DNA of 64,000 nt from Posidonia oceanica (lineage: Eukaryota; Streptophyta; Magnoliopsida; Alismatales; Posidoniaceae), in NCBI GenBank assembly GCA_037176725.1, contig JAZBRS010000075.1, positions 77,440,001 to 77,504,000 of the forward strand, written 5' to 3'. The notes beneath the pieces were generated by a model that saw only the letters and a program-made list of their open reading frames with translations, was not told where the DNA came from and made no database searches. Below, piece after piece: positions 11,690-21,730 of the stretch (its first letter is position 1; every line of letters starts with the position of its first letter). The position numbers were made by a program, and so were the translations under genes.

Positions 11690-12240
11690 TGTACTTTATC
11701 TAGTCCATCTTCTTGTATCCATCCGATGACAATATAAAATTTTAATGCTCCAACTGCAAGCTGTTGTTTACAAGTTGTTCTGTAAATCTTGGAAAGCAAG
11801 ACATATTCTTCAACCATTGCTCTCGTGGTTTTGCCCAAGGCATTTTCTCCAATCCACTTCAGCTAACTTGGTAGCATTAAAACTCCCGTTTGACAATCTT
11901 CTTGCTTCACCCATGATTCTTCTACTCTGTCTTTTTGCCCTAAAAAAGAATCTTACATTTATCTTTCCATAATAGCCATAAAATATCTGCAGCAGAATTA
12001 AAAATTCTTCTATCCTTTCCAGATGAGGAATACCTACTATCAGTCCACTTATAAACCCACATTCAGAAAGAGACCATACTTCCTTTGCCAAATCACAATC
12101 AACAAAAAACATGCTCTAGAGTTTCATCAACCATTCCACAACAAGGACATAACATATAAGTAGCCATACCTCTTCTAGTTAATTCAATCTTGAAAGGCAA
12201 GGCATTCTACAAACATCTCCAAAGGAGTACCTTGATTTGT
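11690..12240 (-). pseudogene. LINE-type 3' fragment (zinc-binding/RNase H-like region), decayed
   Basis: On the minus strand a segment with HVFFVDCDLAKEVWSL resembles the zf-RVT zinc-binding block found downstream of RT in plant LINE-like proteins, followed in another frame by ILWLLWKDKCKIL, typical of the next segment. Frameshifts and stops are frequent and no RT is present. This is a short captured or inserted piece, not a gene. Confidence 0.55.
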
Positions 12241-12495
12241 GAGGAGTTAATAATTCTCTGCTTTCTCATCCCAATAGTTACTGTAGTTACTACTAAAGGC
12301 ACTGAAATTTTCATCTTATAGCTTGGAAAGTAAAAGAAACTTGTACCAAGCAGTTTAATAATGTACTGAAGAACATTAGATAACATTATAACTGATAGTC
12401 TTCAATGAAACAACTAACAAGGTAGTCTTAGCTAATGCCATTATACTGTTAACAAGGTAGATAACATTAGATAACATTACAACTGAACAGCAATT
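12241..12495. other. Spacer, nothing recognised
   Basis: AT-rich sequence with duplicated phrases such as GATAACATTA. No gene seen. Confidence 0.5.
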
Positions 12496-12855
12496 TTAAT
12501 AATCAGAATCGTCATCGGATAAGTCATTCAACTGTAACACCGAAAGCTTCGCAAGTAGCTCTGAATCGTAATCATCTGCAGCCACAACTTTCTTCTTTGG
12601 AGCAATTTCTACATCAGTGTCATCCTCATTTTCGAATTTGACTTCTATTTGGAATTCTTTTTCTTTATTGTCCCATTGGAAAATTCGACAATTATTTTTC
12701 TTCTACATTACAATTGCAAACATATAAGAAAGATAGTAATGTTTTACATAATTTAAAATAATACTTATACAATTGTAAAACCAACGATTGGGATTTCGAG
12801 ATGTGTGTGACATCAATCTCCTAGCTAGTTCTCCACAATTGCAATAAGGCAACAT
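12496..12855 (-). pseudogene. Small GRF-type zinc-finger protein, two exons
   Basis: On the minus strand exon 1 (12855-12769) begins MLPYCNCGELARRLMS and continues NPNRWFYNC; exon 2 (12702-12496) begins KKNNCRIFQWD and ends in an acidic tail SDDDSDY then TAA. Together they give the GRF finger pattern CxC, then a basic stretch, WFYxC, NCRIFQW, which binds zinc and probably nucleic acid. The protein would be 97 residues. The 66-bp intron has an intact TAG acceptor, but the expected GTAAGT donor reads ATAAGT, a single G-to-A loss. Both exons are otherwise open. It may be an accessory transposon gene or captured host exons. Confidence 0.7.
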
Positions 12856-13736
12856 TCGATAGATAGGGTGATATATTAAGGTGACCTTATCCTAGTTGAC
12901 ATTGTAAAATATTATCAAAAAATTTCATCAGTAATTAGAAATTCACAACATCATTGAGAGCAATATAGCATAAAAAAAATCAAAAGAGATCTACTCACAA
13001 AAATTTCATCAGAGCTGTTATTGCAACTAAAGGATGCACAAACTACCCAATTTATTGCATCTGATGCCCAAAAGTGGGAAACAACCCAATGTTATTGATC
13101 TTTCAGTATCTCGGATTTGATCTTCTTGTTTTTTTTAAAGTGGGAACAAAACAAACATTTGAGAAGATGAAAATCCTATATCATCTTTCTGTATCTTGTC
13201 ACTTTCTTTAGTTTACATCTCCGATTGTATAGAGGATTCTCTAGATATCATTCCACCTATTGTATAACAAATGTACATTCTCTATCTTTTATCCTATTGG
13301 CATTTTAAAAAAATTATAGATGCCTGACAATAAGGAATAGGATTTTGGAATAACATAAAAAAGCCTAATATCAAAATGCATTCAGCATGAATTCCTTATA
13401 ACAACAGCCACACACATATATGGACAACAGAACAAGTGGTATATGGTGCCAGATAACCAATACAAACAAGTATTGAAATAAAACAGCAGAATCACTCCAA
13501 ATAGCAAAGATATGGAGAAAACATACACAATCTTGATCTTCTTAAATTTTTTTTTGTGAAAAAGTGGGAACAAAACAACCAGGTTGTTAAAATGGTAGAT
13601 CCATTTCACAGCAACAAGAAAGCTGATCTTCTTCAAAGTAAAATTTGCAACAAAATAGAGGATGTTATTCAACCTGGAATGTGTAGCAAAAGAAGGGATT
13701 TTGAGAACAGTCACCACTATTTTCCTGCATCCAGCC
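12856..13736. other. Unassigned internal region of the Harbinger element
   Basis: AT-rich sequence with no credible gene. A plus-strand open frame from 13556 runs into the minisatellite and has no recognised domain. Confidence 0.5.
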
Positions 13737-14095
13737 GTGAGGAAGGAGCTGGGAGGGAGAACTCTAGTGAGGAAGGACTGGCAGTGAGGAAGGAGCGACT
13801 CTGGGGAGGGAGAACTCCGGTGAGGAAGGATCGGTCGTGAGGAAGGAGCGACTTTGGGGAGGGAGAACTCCGGTGAGGAAGGACCGGCTGTGAGGAAGGA
13901 GCGACTCTAGGAAGGGAGAACTCCAGTGAGGAAGGACCAGCCGTGAGTAAGGAGCGACTTTGGAGAGGGAGAACTCCGGTGAGGAAGGAATGGCCGTGAC
14001 GAAGGAGCGACTCTGGGGAGGGAGAACTCCGGTGAGGAAGGACCAGCCGTGAGGAAGGAGCAACTTTGGGGAGGAAGAACTCTGGTGTGGATCGT
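13737..14095. repeat. Minisatellite with exact 53-bp period, seven copies
   Basis: GTGAGGAAGGAGC (or a one-base variant) starts at 13737, 13784, 13837, 13890, 13943, 13996 and 14049; after the first unit every step is 53 bp. The unit continues with GGGAGGGAGAACTCCGGTGA. The unit length is not a multiple of three, so the overlapping minus-strand open frames are by-products of base composition. Confidence 0.92.
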
Positions 14096-14313
14096 GTCAT
14101 TTAGGGCACAAAGGGAGAACTTGGTTGTGAATCGCGTCGGTTAGGGCACAAGAAGCACCTGATCACTGAAATGGTTGAAATGTGAGGAAGGTGGTTGAAG
14201 TCGGGCTGTGGATTAGGGGGTATTTTTGTATTTTCACTGAAATGTCAAAAGCACCAAACATTAGAAGCCACTGGTGGATGTTATTTTGCCAAATAGGTTT
14301 CTACCATTTACTC

Positions 14314-14382
14314 AAAAGCCAGCTTCTACAATCTATATCCAAAAGCTAGCTTCTAACTTCTATGTCAAAAGCTGGCTTCTAC
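14314..14382. repeat. Subterminal repeats of the Harbinger element
   Basis: AAAAGCCAGCTTCTAC, AAAAGCTAGCTTCTAA and AAAAGCTGGCTTCTAC occur at 14314, 14341 and 14367, just inside the right terminus. Related AGAAGCT and TAGAAG phrases lie near the left end (about 3510-3580). Such subterminal motifs often bind transposase or its partner; the role here is inference. Confidence 0.65.
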
Positions 14383-14408
14383 TAGTAGCAACTCCAAACT
14401 CACCCTAA

Positions 14409-14793
14409 GATGTGAAGGTCTTTTAGAAACTCTAGCTGATTACCTAGGTTGAGGAACAATTTGAGAATTGAAAGATGAGTTAGAAATAGATTTAGGAGTG
14501 TTATATGCCTTAGTATCATGATTTCCAATAGTCAATTCAGTTGTGTTTTTGGAAGCAGCAACATGTTGAGAAGGAAGGTCAAAAAATAAATCATTATAAT
14601 CAGCACTAGGAGTAAGAAGATCAAATAGAGTAATTTCAGTAGATTTAGAAGCAAAAGGAAAGACAGATTCATTGAAAACTACATCTCTGCTACTGAAAAA
14701 TTGCTTTGTTTCCAAATTGTATTGCTTATATGCCTTTTGTCCAATAGGATACCCCATGAATGCACACTTGTATGATCTGGTATCAAATTTGTG
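14409..14793 (-). pseudogene. Copia pol segment between integrase and RT
   Basis: The minus strand encodes MGYPIGQKAYKQYNLETKQF and DVVFNESVFPF, the conserved integrase C-terminal block of Copia pol, followed by a low-conservation linker that ends near 14409. The same frame resumes at 3398 on the far side of the Harbinger element. In-frame stops are present, one near 14440. Confidence 0.85.
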
Positions 14794-15547
14794 TTAAGGA
14801 GATGGATTTCTAGCATAATACAAGCAACCAAATACTTTAAGATGTGTATATGTAGGATTAGGATTTTGGCTCAAGAGAACTTCAAGTGGGACTTTATGAT
14901 TGAGAACTCTAGAAGGTAACCTATTGATATTGTGTGTAGCTATCAAAACAGCATCACCCCAGAACTTAACAGGTACTCTAGAATGGAATAACAATGCTCT
15001 AGCAACTTGAATAATGTATCTGTGTTTACGTTCTACAACACCAATTTGTTGTGGCGTGTAGACACAACTATGTTGATGTAGAATACCCTTGCTTGAAAGG
15101 AAATTTGTGAAATCTTGAGAAAAGAATTCAGTGCCATTATTTGTTCTAATTTGTTTAATGGCACCTTGAAATTGAGTCACAACAAATGAAAAGAAAGATT
15201 TCACCATAGGAAGAGTCTCTGATTTATTTCTCATTAGAAACACCCATGTACACCTTAAGTAATCATCTACAATGGTTACAAAATATTGAGCACCTGTGTG
15301 TGTTGGTACAACAAACTTGCCCCATTTATCTAAATGAAGTAATCCAAAAGGCCAAGATGTACTAATAGAACGGGAAGGAAAAGGTAGTCTAGTTTGTTTA
15401 GACGTAGGACAAACAAGACAATTTTCACTAACTGAATGATTAATGTCAGAGACATGACTAGAAAGAATCTTGAGTTTGTTGGTGGACAAATGCCCCAATC
15501 TGTTATGCCACAAGTTGCTAAGCACAATTGAATTTATTCTTGGATTT
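14794..15547 (-). pseudogene. Copia integrase, catalytic residue changed
   Basis: The GAG-pre-integrase zinc region (LWHNRLGHLS, CLVCPTSKQTRLPF) is followed by the integrase core. The first Asp sits in LHLDKWG and the Glu in GVVERKHR, but the second catalytic Asp position reads IRTNNGTEF, Asn in place of Asp. The integrase would therefore be inactive even without the frameshift that separates it from protease at about 15547-15632. The frame differs by one from gag-protease. Confidence 0.85.
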
Positions 15548-15631
15548 TTCTATTGGATCATGACCATGTGTGAAGAGATAGAGATCATGTAGAGCTTCAC
15601 CTTGATCAATCACTCTCTTTGAAATGAGGTC

Positions 15632-16033
15632 CTAAATCACGCAAATTTTTGGGGTAAAAAGGACTGAACAGTTCATCTGTTGTGAAAGTTTCTTAACTGA
15701 TAAAAGATTGACATGAAAACTAGGTACATGAAGTACATTTTGTAAATTTATGAATGAGTTTAGTCTAACAGAACCTACAGCCTTAACTGAAGAACTATGA
15801 CCATTAGGCAATTTATTGAGAATTTCAAAAGTAAGATGTTGAGGTGAGATTGAAAATTTTGTATTGCAGTAAATATGTTCAGTAGCCCCACTATCTATTA
15901 TCCAAATATCATTCTTAAGTAATGAAAAGACTAAGCAAGATATACTTGAAATGGAAGTGTCACTTGAAGTCTTTTCAAATAAATTTAGTACCTTCTTATA
16001 TTGTTTTGCTGTAAGATTATAAGATACTGGCAT
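15632..16033 (-). pseudogene. Copia aspartic protease
   Basis: The motif DIWIIDSGATEHIYCN carries the DSGA active site of retrotransposon protease. It is in the same frame as the upstream zinc-knuckle gag segment, separated by one stop. It would have cleaved the polyprotein inside virus-like particles. Confidence 0.85.
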
Positions 16034-16045
16034 TTCTGAACGCTC

Positions 16046-16909
16046 TTATGCTACTACATTCAAAATTGGTACTTCCTTGCCATGAGTGACTTGTTGTTTG
16101 GTAGATGAAGAAGCTTTAGGAGGCCCAGGGTGAACTTTGTGCAGCTTGTGACTAAGTGGAAATCCTTTCAACCAGTAACACCTGTCAACAGTATGACCTA
16201 TGCCATCACAATGTGTACAAATATACTTGTCTCTCCTGTTGTTGATAAACTTATTGTTTCCTGGCTTGTTGCTTGGATTCAACTATTTCCAGCATTTACA
16301 ACTAAAGTTGATGCTTCTGATCCTCTTTCTCTTTTTCTGCTATCTTCTTTATTCCTCCACATGTACAAATTGGTAAAGGTGAATATGATGCCAATTCATC
16401 CCATAAAGCTTTAAGCTTAGTAAAATAAGTTGCAACAGAATTCTGATCTTGTGCGAGTAATGAGATCATGTATTTGATTTAAAAAATTCTAGGTGCATTA
16501 CCTTGTGCAAACCTATCCTCAAGATCTTTCCAAACATCAAATGCATATAATCCATATACAAGACACTGCTTGCAGTTTTAGAATCAAGAGAATTAACAAT
16601 CCAAGAGAGAATCATATCATTGCAGCGTTTCCACAGGAGATACTTATCTGAATTACTAATTGCAGAATGCTGCTCTATTAAACCATCAACAAAACCAAGC
16701 TTATTCTTGGCACTCAAAGCCATGACCATCGCTCGTCTCTAGACAATGTAATTGTCACCTGTCAGCACCTTGGGCACTAGAACCATGCTCGGATGATCTG
16801 ACGGGTGAAGCAAGTATGGATTCAGCGTCGCATTCTACATTTGCTTCATTCTGAGCTATTCAAGCTTTGATTGAAGCAAAGCTTCTTCTTCCTCCGGTGG
16901 AATCGCCAT
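16046..16909 (-). pseudogene. Copia gag (capsid/nucleocapsid), broken
   Basis: Start ATG at 16909 follows the PBS. The N-terminal capsid-like region includes LTGDNYIV and LWKRCNDMILSWIVNSL; the nucleocapsid end has the zinc knuckle YICTHCDGIGHTVDRCYWLKG. Several in-frame stops and at least one shift break the frame between 16285 and 16470 and near the N-terminus. Confidence 0.8.
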
Positions 16910-17051
16910 TTTCAAGCTTTACAAACTCCAAACAAAAGAAAAGAAGACGATGCAACTTTCGATGATGGTGATGCAACCCAATAGAATAGAAGAGAAGGAT
17001 GAAATCGTCAACGAGATCTAGGAACGAACTAGCTCTAGAATCTTTCCTCCT

Positions 17052-17062
17052 GCTCTGATACA
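17052..17062 (-). other. Copia primer-binding site
   Basis: On the minus strand, TGTATCAGAGC follows the LTR. It is the initiator Met tRNA complement typical of Copia (TGGTATCAGAGC) with a base lost or changed. Confidence 0.7.
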
Positions 17063-17063
17063 A

Positions 17064-17240
17064 TGAAGAAAATCAAATATGGGTGGAAGAGCTCAAAATT
17101 TTTCATATCGTCATCTTGTTCTTACAGCTCAGATATATATATACAACAGTTTTGTTACAACAGAATAATAGAAACAACAAAAAGCAACTAATCCACCAAC
17201 CAATCCATCCAAGTTATAACTAATTACACACTAAGCACAC
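17064..17240 (-). repeat. Copia 5' LTR (short), truncated by the Ogre-like insertion
   Basis: It begins TGAAGAAAATC on the plus strand, matching the remnant at 3075. A TATATATATA stretch about 90 bp in could hold the promoter. The outer end is either at a CA near 17228-17232 or continues past the Ogre-like element at 41776. Confidence 0.65.
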
Positions 17241-17924
17241 TGTAGTAATCCCAGTGTTCGGATCGTCCATGCACACTGCCAAAGCTCGCGTGCACCGATC
17301 AGAATCAGGCTTACTATTAGCGGCTATATCCGAGAAGGAAGACTTAACTCGAAAATATTTTAAAAAAGGAAAAAGGGTAAGAAAAGAAGAAGATAAGACA
17401 AAATCGGAGTCGCCACCAAGTCTATTAGATCGGGAGACAAGGAAAACCGGGGAAATGCGTGAATAATCACGCAAAACCAAGCAAAAGATGCAATGCAAGG
17501 CAATGCAGAAGAAATGAGATGCAAATGACGTGACTCATGCCAAGGATAAGGGCAATATGGTCATTGCGGGCCAAGAGAGAGGGCAAGGACTCCTGTTACG
17601 TGCGGGGAAGGTGTTAGGCACCCCCGACACGCCCGAGAATCGGTCTTTCTAGGCTTACGCTCGCATACGCAGGGAAATGCAGACTCTGGATGCCTAAGTG
17701 CCAATGAATGCCTATCTAAATGCTCAAAGGTGTGCTCCGAGTGAGGGAATGCAATGCAAGAAAGTAAACGTGCAGTCTAAGCGCTCAGCAACGCTGTCTG
17801 TGTTCCGAACCGGGCGAAACCTGGCTCGTGAGAACTCCAAGCAGTAAACATCACCGCCCTATATGCAAATGTAGGCGATAAAACAAAACGTCGGTGAAAA
17901 CAGGCAATGCGGGTGACATGCAAG

Positions 17925-18785
17925 AGAAAACAACGTAAAACACGCAAAACGGTGCGAGAAACGAAGCAGGAACGCAAAACGATGCAAGGAACGAGGCGGC
18001 ACACAAAACGGTGCAAGAAAACAAAACGGCACGCAAAACGGTGCGAGAAAACAAAGCGGCACGCAAAACGGTACGAGAAAACAAAGCGACACGCAAAACG
18101 GTGCAAGGAAACAAGGGCGGCACACAAAACGGTGCAAGAAAACAAAGCGGCATGCAAAACGGTGCAAGGAAACAAGGGCGGCACACAAAACGGTGCAAGA
18201 AAACGAAACGGCACGCAAAACGGTGCGAGAAAACAAAGGCGGCACGCAAAACGGTGCAAGAAAACAGAACGGCACGCAAAACGGTGCAAGGAAGCAAAGT
18301 GGCACGTAAAACGGTGCAAAAGACAAAGTGGCACGCAAAACGGTGCGAGAAAACAAAGCGACACACAAAACGGTGCAAGGAAACAAGGGCGGCACACAAA
18401 ACGGTGCAAGAAAACGAAACGACACGCAAAACGGTGCGAGAAAACAAAGGCGGCACGCAAAACGGTGCAAGAAAACAGAGCGGCACGCAAAACTGTGCAA
18501 GGAAATAAGGGCGGCATGCAAAACGGTGCGAGAAAACAAAGCGGCACGCAAAACAGTGCGCGAAAACAAAGCGGCACGCAAAACGGTGCGCGAAAACAAG
18601 GGGGCACGCAAAACGGTGCGCGAAAACAAGCGGGCACGCAAAACGGTGAGGGAAAACAAGGGCGGCACGCAAAACAGTGCAAGAAAACAGATCGACACGC
18701 AAAACGGTGTGCGAAAACAAAGGCGGCACGCAAAATAGTGCGCGAAAACAAGGACGGCACGCAAAACGGTGCAAGAAAAAAAAGC
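17925..18785. repeat. LTR minisatellite, 30-33 bp unit
   Basis: The core GCACGCAAAACGGTGC, followed by ARGAAAACAAAGCG or a variant with GGGCG, repeats about 26 times. Most unit lengths are multiples of three, so several frames on both strands stay open for 300 codons or more. The plus-strand readings are Lys/Arg/Thr-rich and the minus-strand readings Phe/Cys/Arg-rich. There is no sign of a real gene. Confidence 0.92.
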
Positions 18786-19139
18786 GAAAGGAAGCGCACG
18801 AAAGCCATGCAATGCGAATGGTATGCAAACAATGCTACTGAAGTTCAGGAGGGCTTACCTGGGAAATCTGGGGCCTGATCTGGAATCCGATTGGTCCATG
18901 CTGGAGAACGTTCCGCCGGGGTCGTCATGGCAGCTTACTTGAGAAGATCCAACGGTCGGATCTGAAGATGTCCAGACTTCAAGGCAGGAGGCCAGAACGG
19001 GGGAGAAGAAAGGATCTAAGTGCACAGGGGGTCCTAGAGGTGTGCAAAACAGGTCTTCCCTTGTGAATGGGAGCTAATGATACCCAAGTGCGTGCAAAGG
19101 ATGCAAAAAAACTAGAATGCATGAGTGCAATGCATGCGG

Positions 19140-19930
19140 AATGCAAGAAAAGGCTTAAGGGTGCTTTTTCAGAAAACTGGGGATTTAAATGCAATTTTTG
19201 AAAGGATGGGGGTCTAGATGCAAAGGTTTTGAAAAGTTTGGGGCTTTTATGCAAGGATTTTGAAAAAAAAGGGGGTCTGCATGCAATTTTACAAAAGACA
19301 GGGTTTAAAATGCAATTTTCCAAGAGGGGTATGCATCAGGCCAAGTTTTGAAATCATGTGGCAAGTTAGGATGCAATTTTGAAATTATTAGGGTCTAAAA
19401 TGCGGTTTTTCAACAAAACAGGGGTTTAGTGGTCTGGGAATGCAAATGGGGGACCTATATGCAATTTTCCAAACATGTAGGGTCAAAAATGCAATTTTAT
19501 AAGCAAAATATGCACTTAAATGATTTTTATAAGCATGCAGGGGACCTATATGCAATTTTCAAATCATGTAGGGTCAAAAATGCAATTTTATAAGCAAAAT
19601 ATGCATTTAAAATGACTACTGTGCATTGAGGAAGGACCTACATGCAAAAATCAGAAAACAGGGGAGAAAAAATGCAATACGGTAAGCAAAAATTGAAAAA
19701 TAAAAGCTAAGTTAACAGGACAGGGGACTAAATTGCAATTAAAGAAAACAGTAAGGGCCTAAAATGCAATTTTATATGGCAAACTTAGAAGATTAAATCA
19801 GATCAATTAACTGCAGGACTAACATGCAATAATCAAAAGCTGGAGGGCCAAAACCAAACTTATTACTGAAGGAAAGCACAGTAAAAGGACTGACATGCAA
19901 ATAAAGAGAACCACATATTTTTCATGCAAT
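19140..19930. repeat. Dispersed ATGCAATTTT motif cluster in the LTR
   Basis: The 9-mer TGCAATTTT occurs about ten times at irregular 30-100 bp spacing, often next to GGGTC or GGACCTA phrases. The region is present only in the left LTR because the right LTR is deleted here. Its role is unknown. Confidence 0.75.
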
Positions 19931-21479
19931 TTTATATGATTTTAACTCAGAAATAAGCAGATTTAATCAAATAAAGGACCTGAACGCAAATAAGCAAGAA
20001 CTGAGACCGAAAATGCAATATTTGGTAAAAAAGCAAAGATAACAAAAAATAAAAGCATAGTAGAATCGCAGATCGTCGACCACTGTAGCAAATGCTACCA
20101 GTGGCCGACAGAGGAAGCAAAAGGGGTGCTGGTGAGGCATAGTCCGGCGGACGAGCTTCTCCAGAGCTTGACGGAGACCGGGGCAGCATCGGCGAGCAGC
20201 GACGCTGCTTGGAGCAGACCGGAGGAGTCGCCGGAGATCTGCAGACCTACTCGGGGGCAGGCCGGCCGATCAGCGCGGCGTCGGCGAGTTCTGACGGCAG
20301 GGACATACTCCTGTGGTCCGTGCGAAGCTAGGGCACCGGTTGGAGCGAAGTTCTGCAGACCAGAGCGGCGGGACGAGCTCGAAGCTCGTCAGAGAAGATA
20401 GAGTTGATCCGGCGTTGACTCGGCGCAGGAGAGAAGGAATCCCTAGGCTGAGAGGCGGAAAAGCGAGAGGAGAGGGAGATTAACCTACGGGTGAAAAGAG
20501 ATACCTGATTCGCTGGCTGGAGCGTCCTCCCGACGTCGGTCGACTTTGCAGAAGTCGGCGAGCCTGGTCCGGCTGCTGCGGGCGTCGTCCGCTGCTTGCG
20601 AGGATCGGAGTTGCTTCCGTGGAGCCCTCCGATGCTTCTCAGACGCCTGGACGCGAGCTCTGAAGGCTGGAGACAGGATCGAGATTTTTGGGTGCTGCTG
20701 GTTCTACCGGAGACGGGGGGAGGTGTTCGCAGCTCCTCAGGCCGAATAGAGCCTTCTAGCAGGTTGCTGGATGCCTGGTGATGGTGTGCGGGAGCTTGGA
20801 TTGGGCAGTGGAGTGCTGTGGTGAAAGTTGTGGATTGGATTGGTTTCTGGACAGAAAAAGGTGTAACTGTTTGTGGTGGTTTGTTTGCACCGTGGGGAGA
20901 GCTGAAGGTGAAGCTCGGGTGGGTTGGAGAGCTGATGCTCTGGTGGATTAAGTGGTGAAGTTTTTGGATCGCTTGGTGGGTTGCAGTGCTGGGAATTTTA
21001 GAGGAAGTGGGAGTTGGGTTCTGTGGTGGAAAACGGAAGTGTCGGGGTGATTTCCGGGATGGACTTGGCTGCGGAATGAGAGGGTGTATTGCTGGGATTC
21101 TAGACGAGATTGGGGGGTGAATTCGGGGCGTTTTGAGGGTGTTCAGAGCTCTGGTTTTCAGTGAGATCAAGAGGAGGAAATGCTGGTTTTTTCTGGCAGA
21201 GGAAAGGGGTGAATTCGTGGGTTCTCCGGCTGGGGATCACACACGAAGAGGAGAGAGGTTCTGGGCAATGAAGGGTGTCCTCCTGAAATCTGGGTGCTGG
21301 CTCTTGATCTCCCTCCCACTGCCGGATCTCTGATTGCCATTAATGGCTCGGAGAGGGCGTGGCAGAGGGCTGGCAGGTGCACGGGCAGAGAGCGGCGTAC
21401 GCCGGTCCGGCTTGAGCAGGAGGCGTGCAAGGCGCAAGGACGGTCAGGCCTGGCGTCGTGCTGTCGGCAACAGGAGCTG

Positions 21480-21730
21480 GTTGCAGAAGAAAAAAGCCGA
21501 CAGCAGAGAAGGCGGGAGAAGAAGAAGGAAGGAGGAAGAAAACAGGCGTGGGCCGGGCCTCATGTGCGCGTAGGAGAAAAGAAAAAAAAAAGAAAGAAAG
21601 GAGGAGAGGGGAGACGGGCCGGACCGGGCCCAAGAAAGGGGAAAGAAAAGAAAGAAAGAAAAAAAGAAAGGAAGAAAGAAAGGAGGAAGAGAAGGGAGAA
21701 AAATAAATTAGATAAAAATAAAACAAAAAT
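21480..21730. repeat. Purine (GA/AAAG) tract in the LTR
   Basis: Nearly uninterrupted A/G sequence with AAAGAAAG runs. The second copy lies at about 40043-40290. It reads as a pyrimidine tract on the coding strand. Confidence 0.85.

Larger units (their letters stand above)
3402..14405 (+). mobile_element. PIF/Harbinger DNA transposon, 11,004 bp
   Basis: Termini GGGTGTGTTTGG (left) and GGGTGAGTTTGG (right, complement strand) match at 11 of 12 positions and are flanked by TAA duplications at 3399-3401 and 14406-14408, the expected TWA target of this superfamily. Subterminal AAAAGCTNGCTTCTA-like motifs repeat at the right end. It carries a Harbinger DDE nuclease and a Myb/SANT-like protein, the standard two-gene set, both on the plus strand. 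It is long for the superfamily because of two tandem arrays, a nested solo LTR, a LINE fragment and minisatellite DNA. Both genes have in-frame stops, so the copy is non-autonomous now. Confidence 0.9.
3075..17240 (-). mobile_element. Ty1/Copia retrotransposon, minus strand, interrupted and decayed
   Basis: Read on the minus strand, the order is short 5' LTR (17064-17240), PBS, gag, protease, integrase, then the start of RT, which runs directly into a 34-bp remnant of the 3' LTR (3075-3108). RT beyond its first conserved block and all of RNase H are deleted. A PIF/Harbinger element splits the internal region at 3402-14405. The order protease-integrase-RT and the motifs are Copia-type. The right end abuts the Ogre-like element at 17241, so the 5' LTR may continue at 41776-41791, where a GAAGC matches the GAAGC at 3070-3074. 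Confidence 0.85.

Noticed and set aside
13717..14100. 127- and 99-codon minus-strand frames
   Set aside because: They lie within the 53-bp minisatellite, where unit length and composition keep several frames open.
17777..18878. Overlapping open frames of 317-351 codons on both strands
   Set aside because: They are by-products of the 30-33 bp minisatellite; different frames on both strands stay open together and no domain or start context supports any.
20328..21170. 280-codon minus-strand ORF inside the LTR
   Set aside because: Ser/Pro-rich and compositional; its start recurs in the other LTR (39733) but the second half is replaced there by minisatellite sequence, so no protein is conserved.
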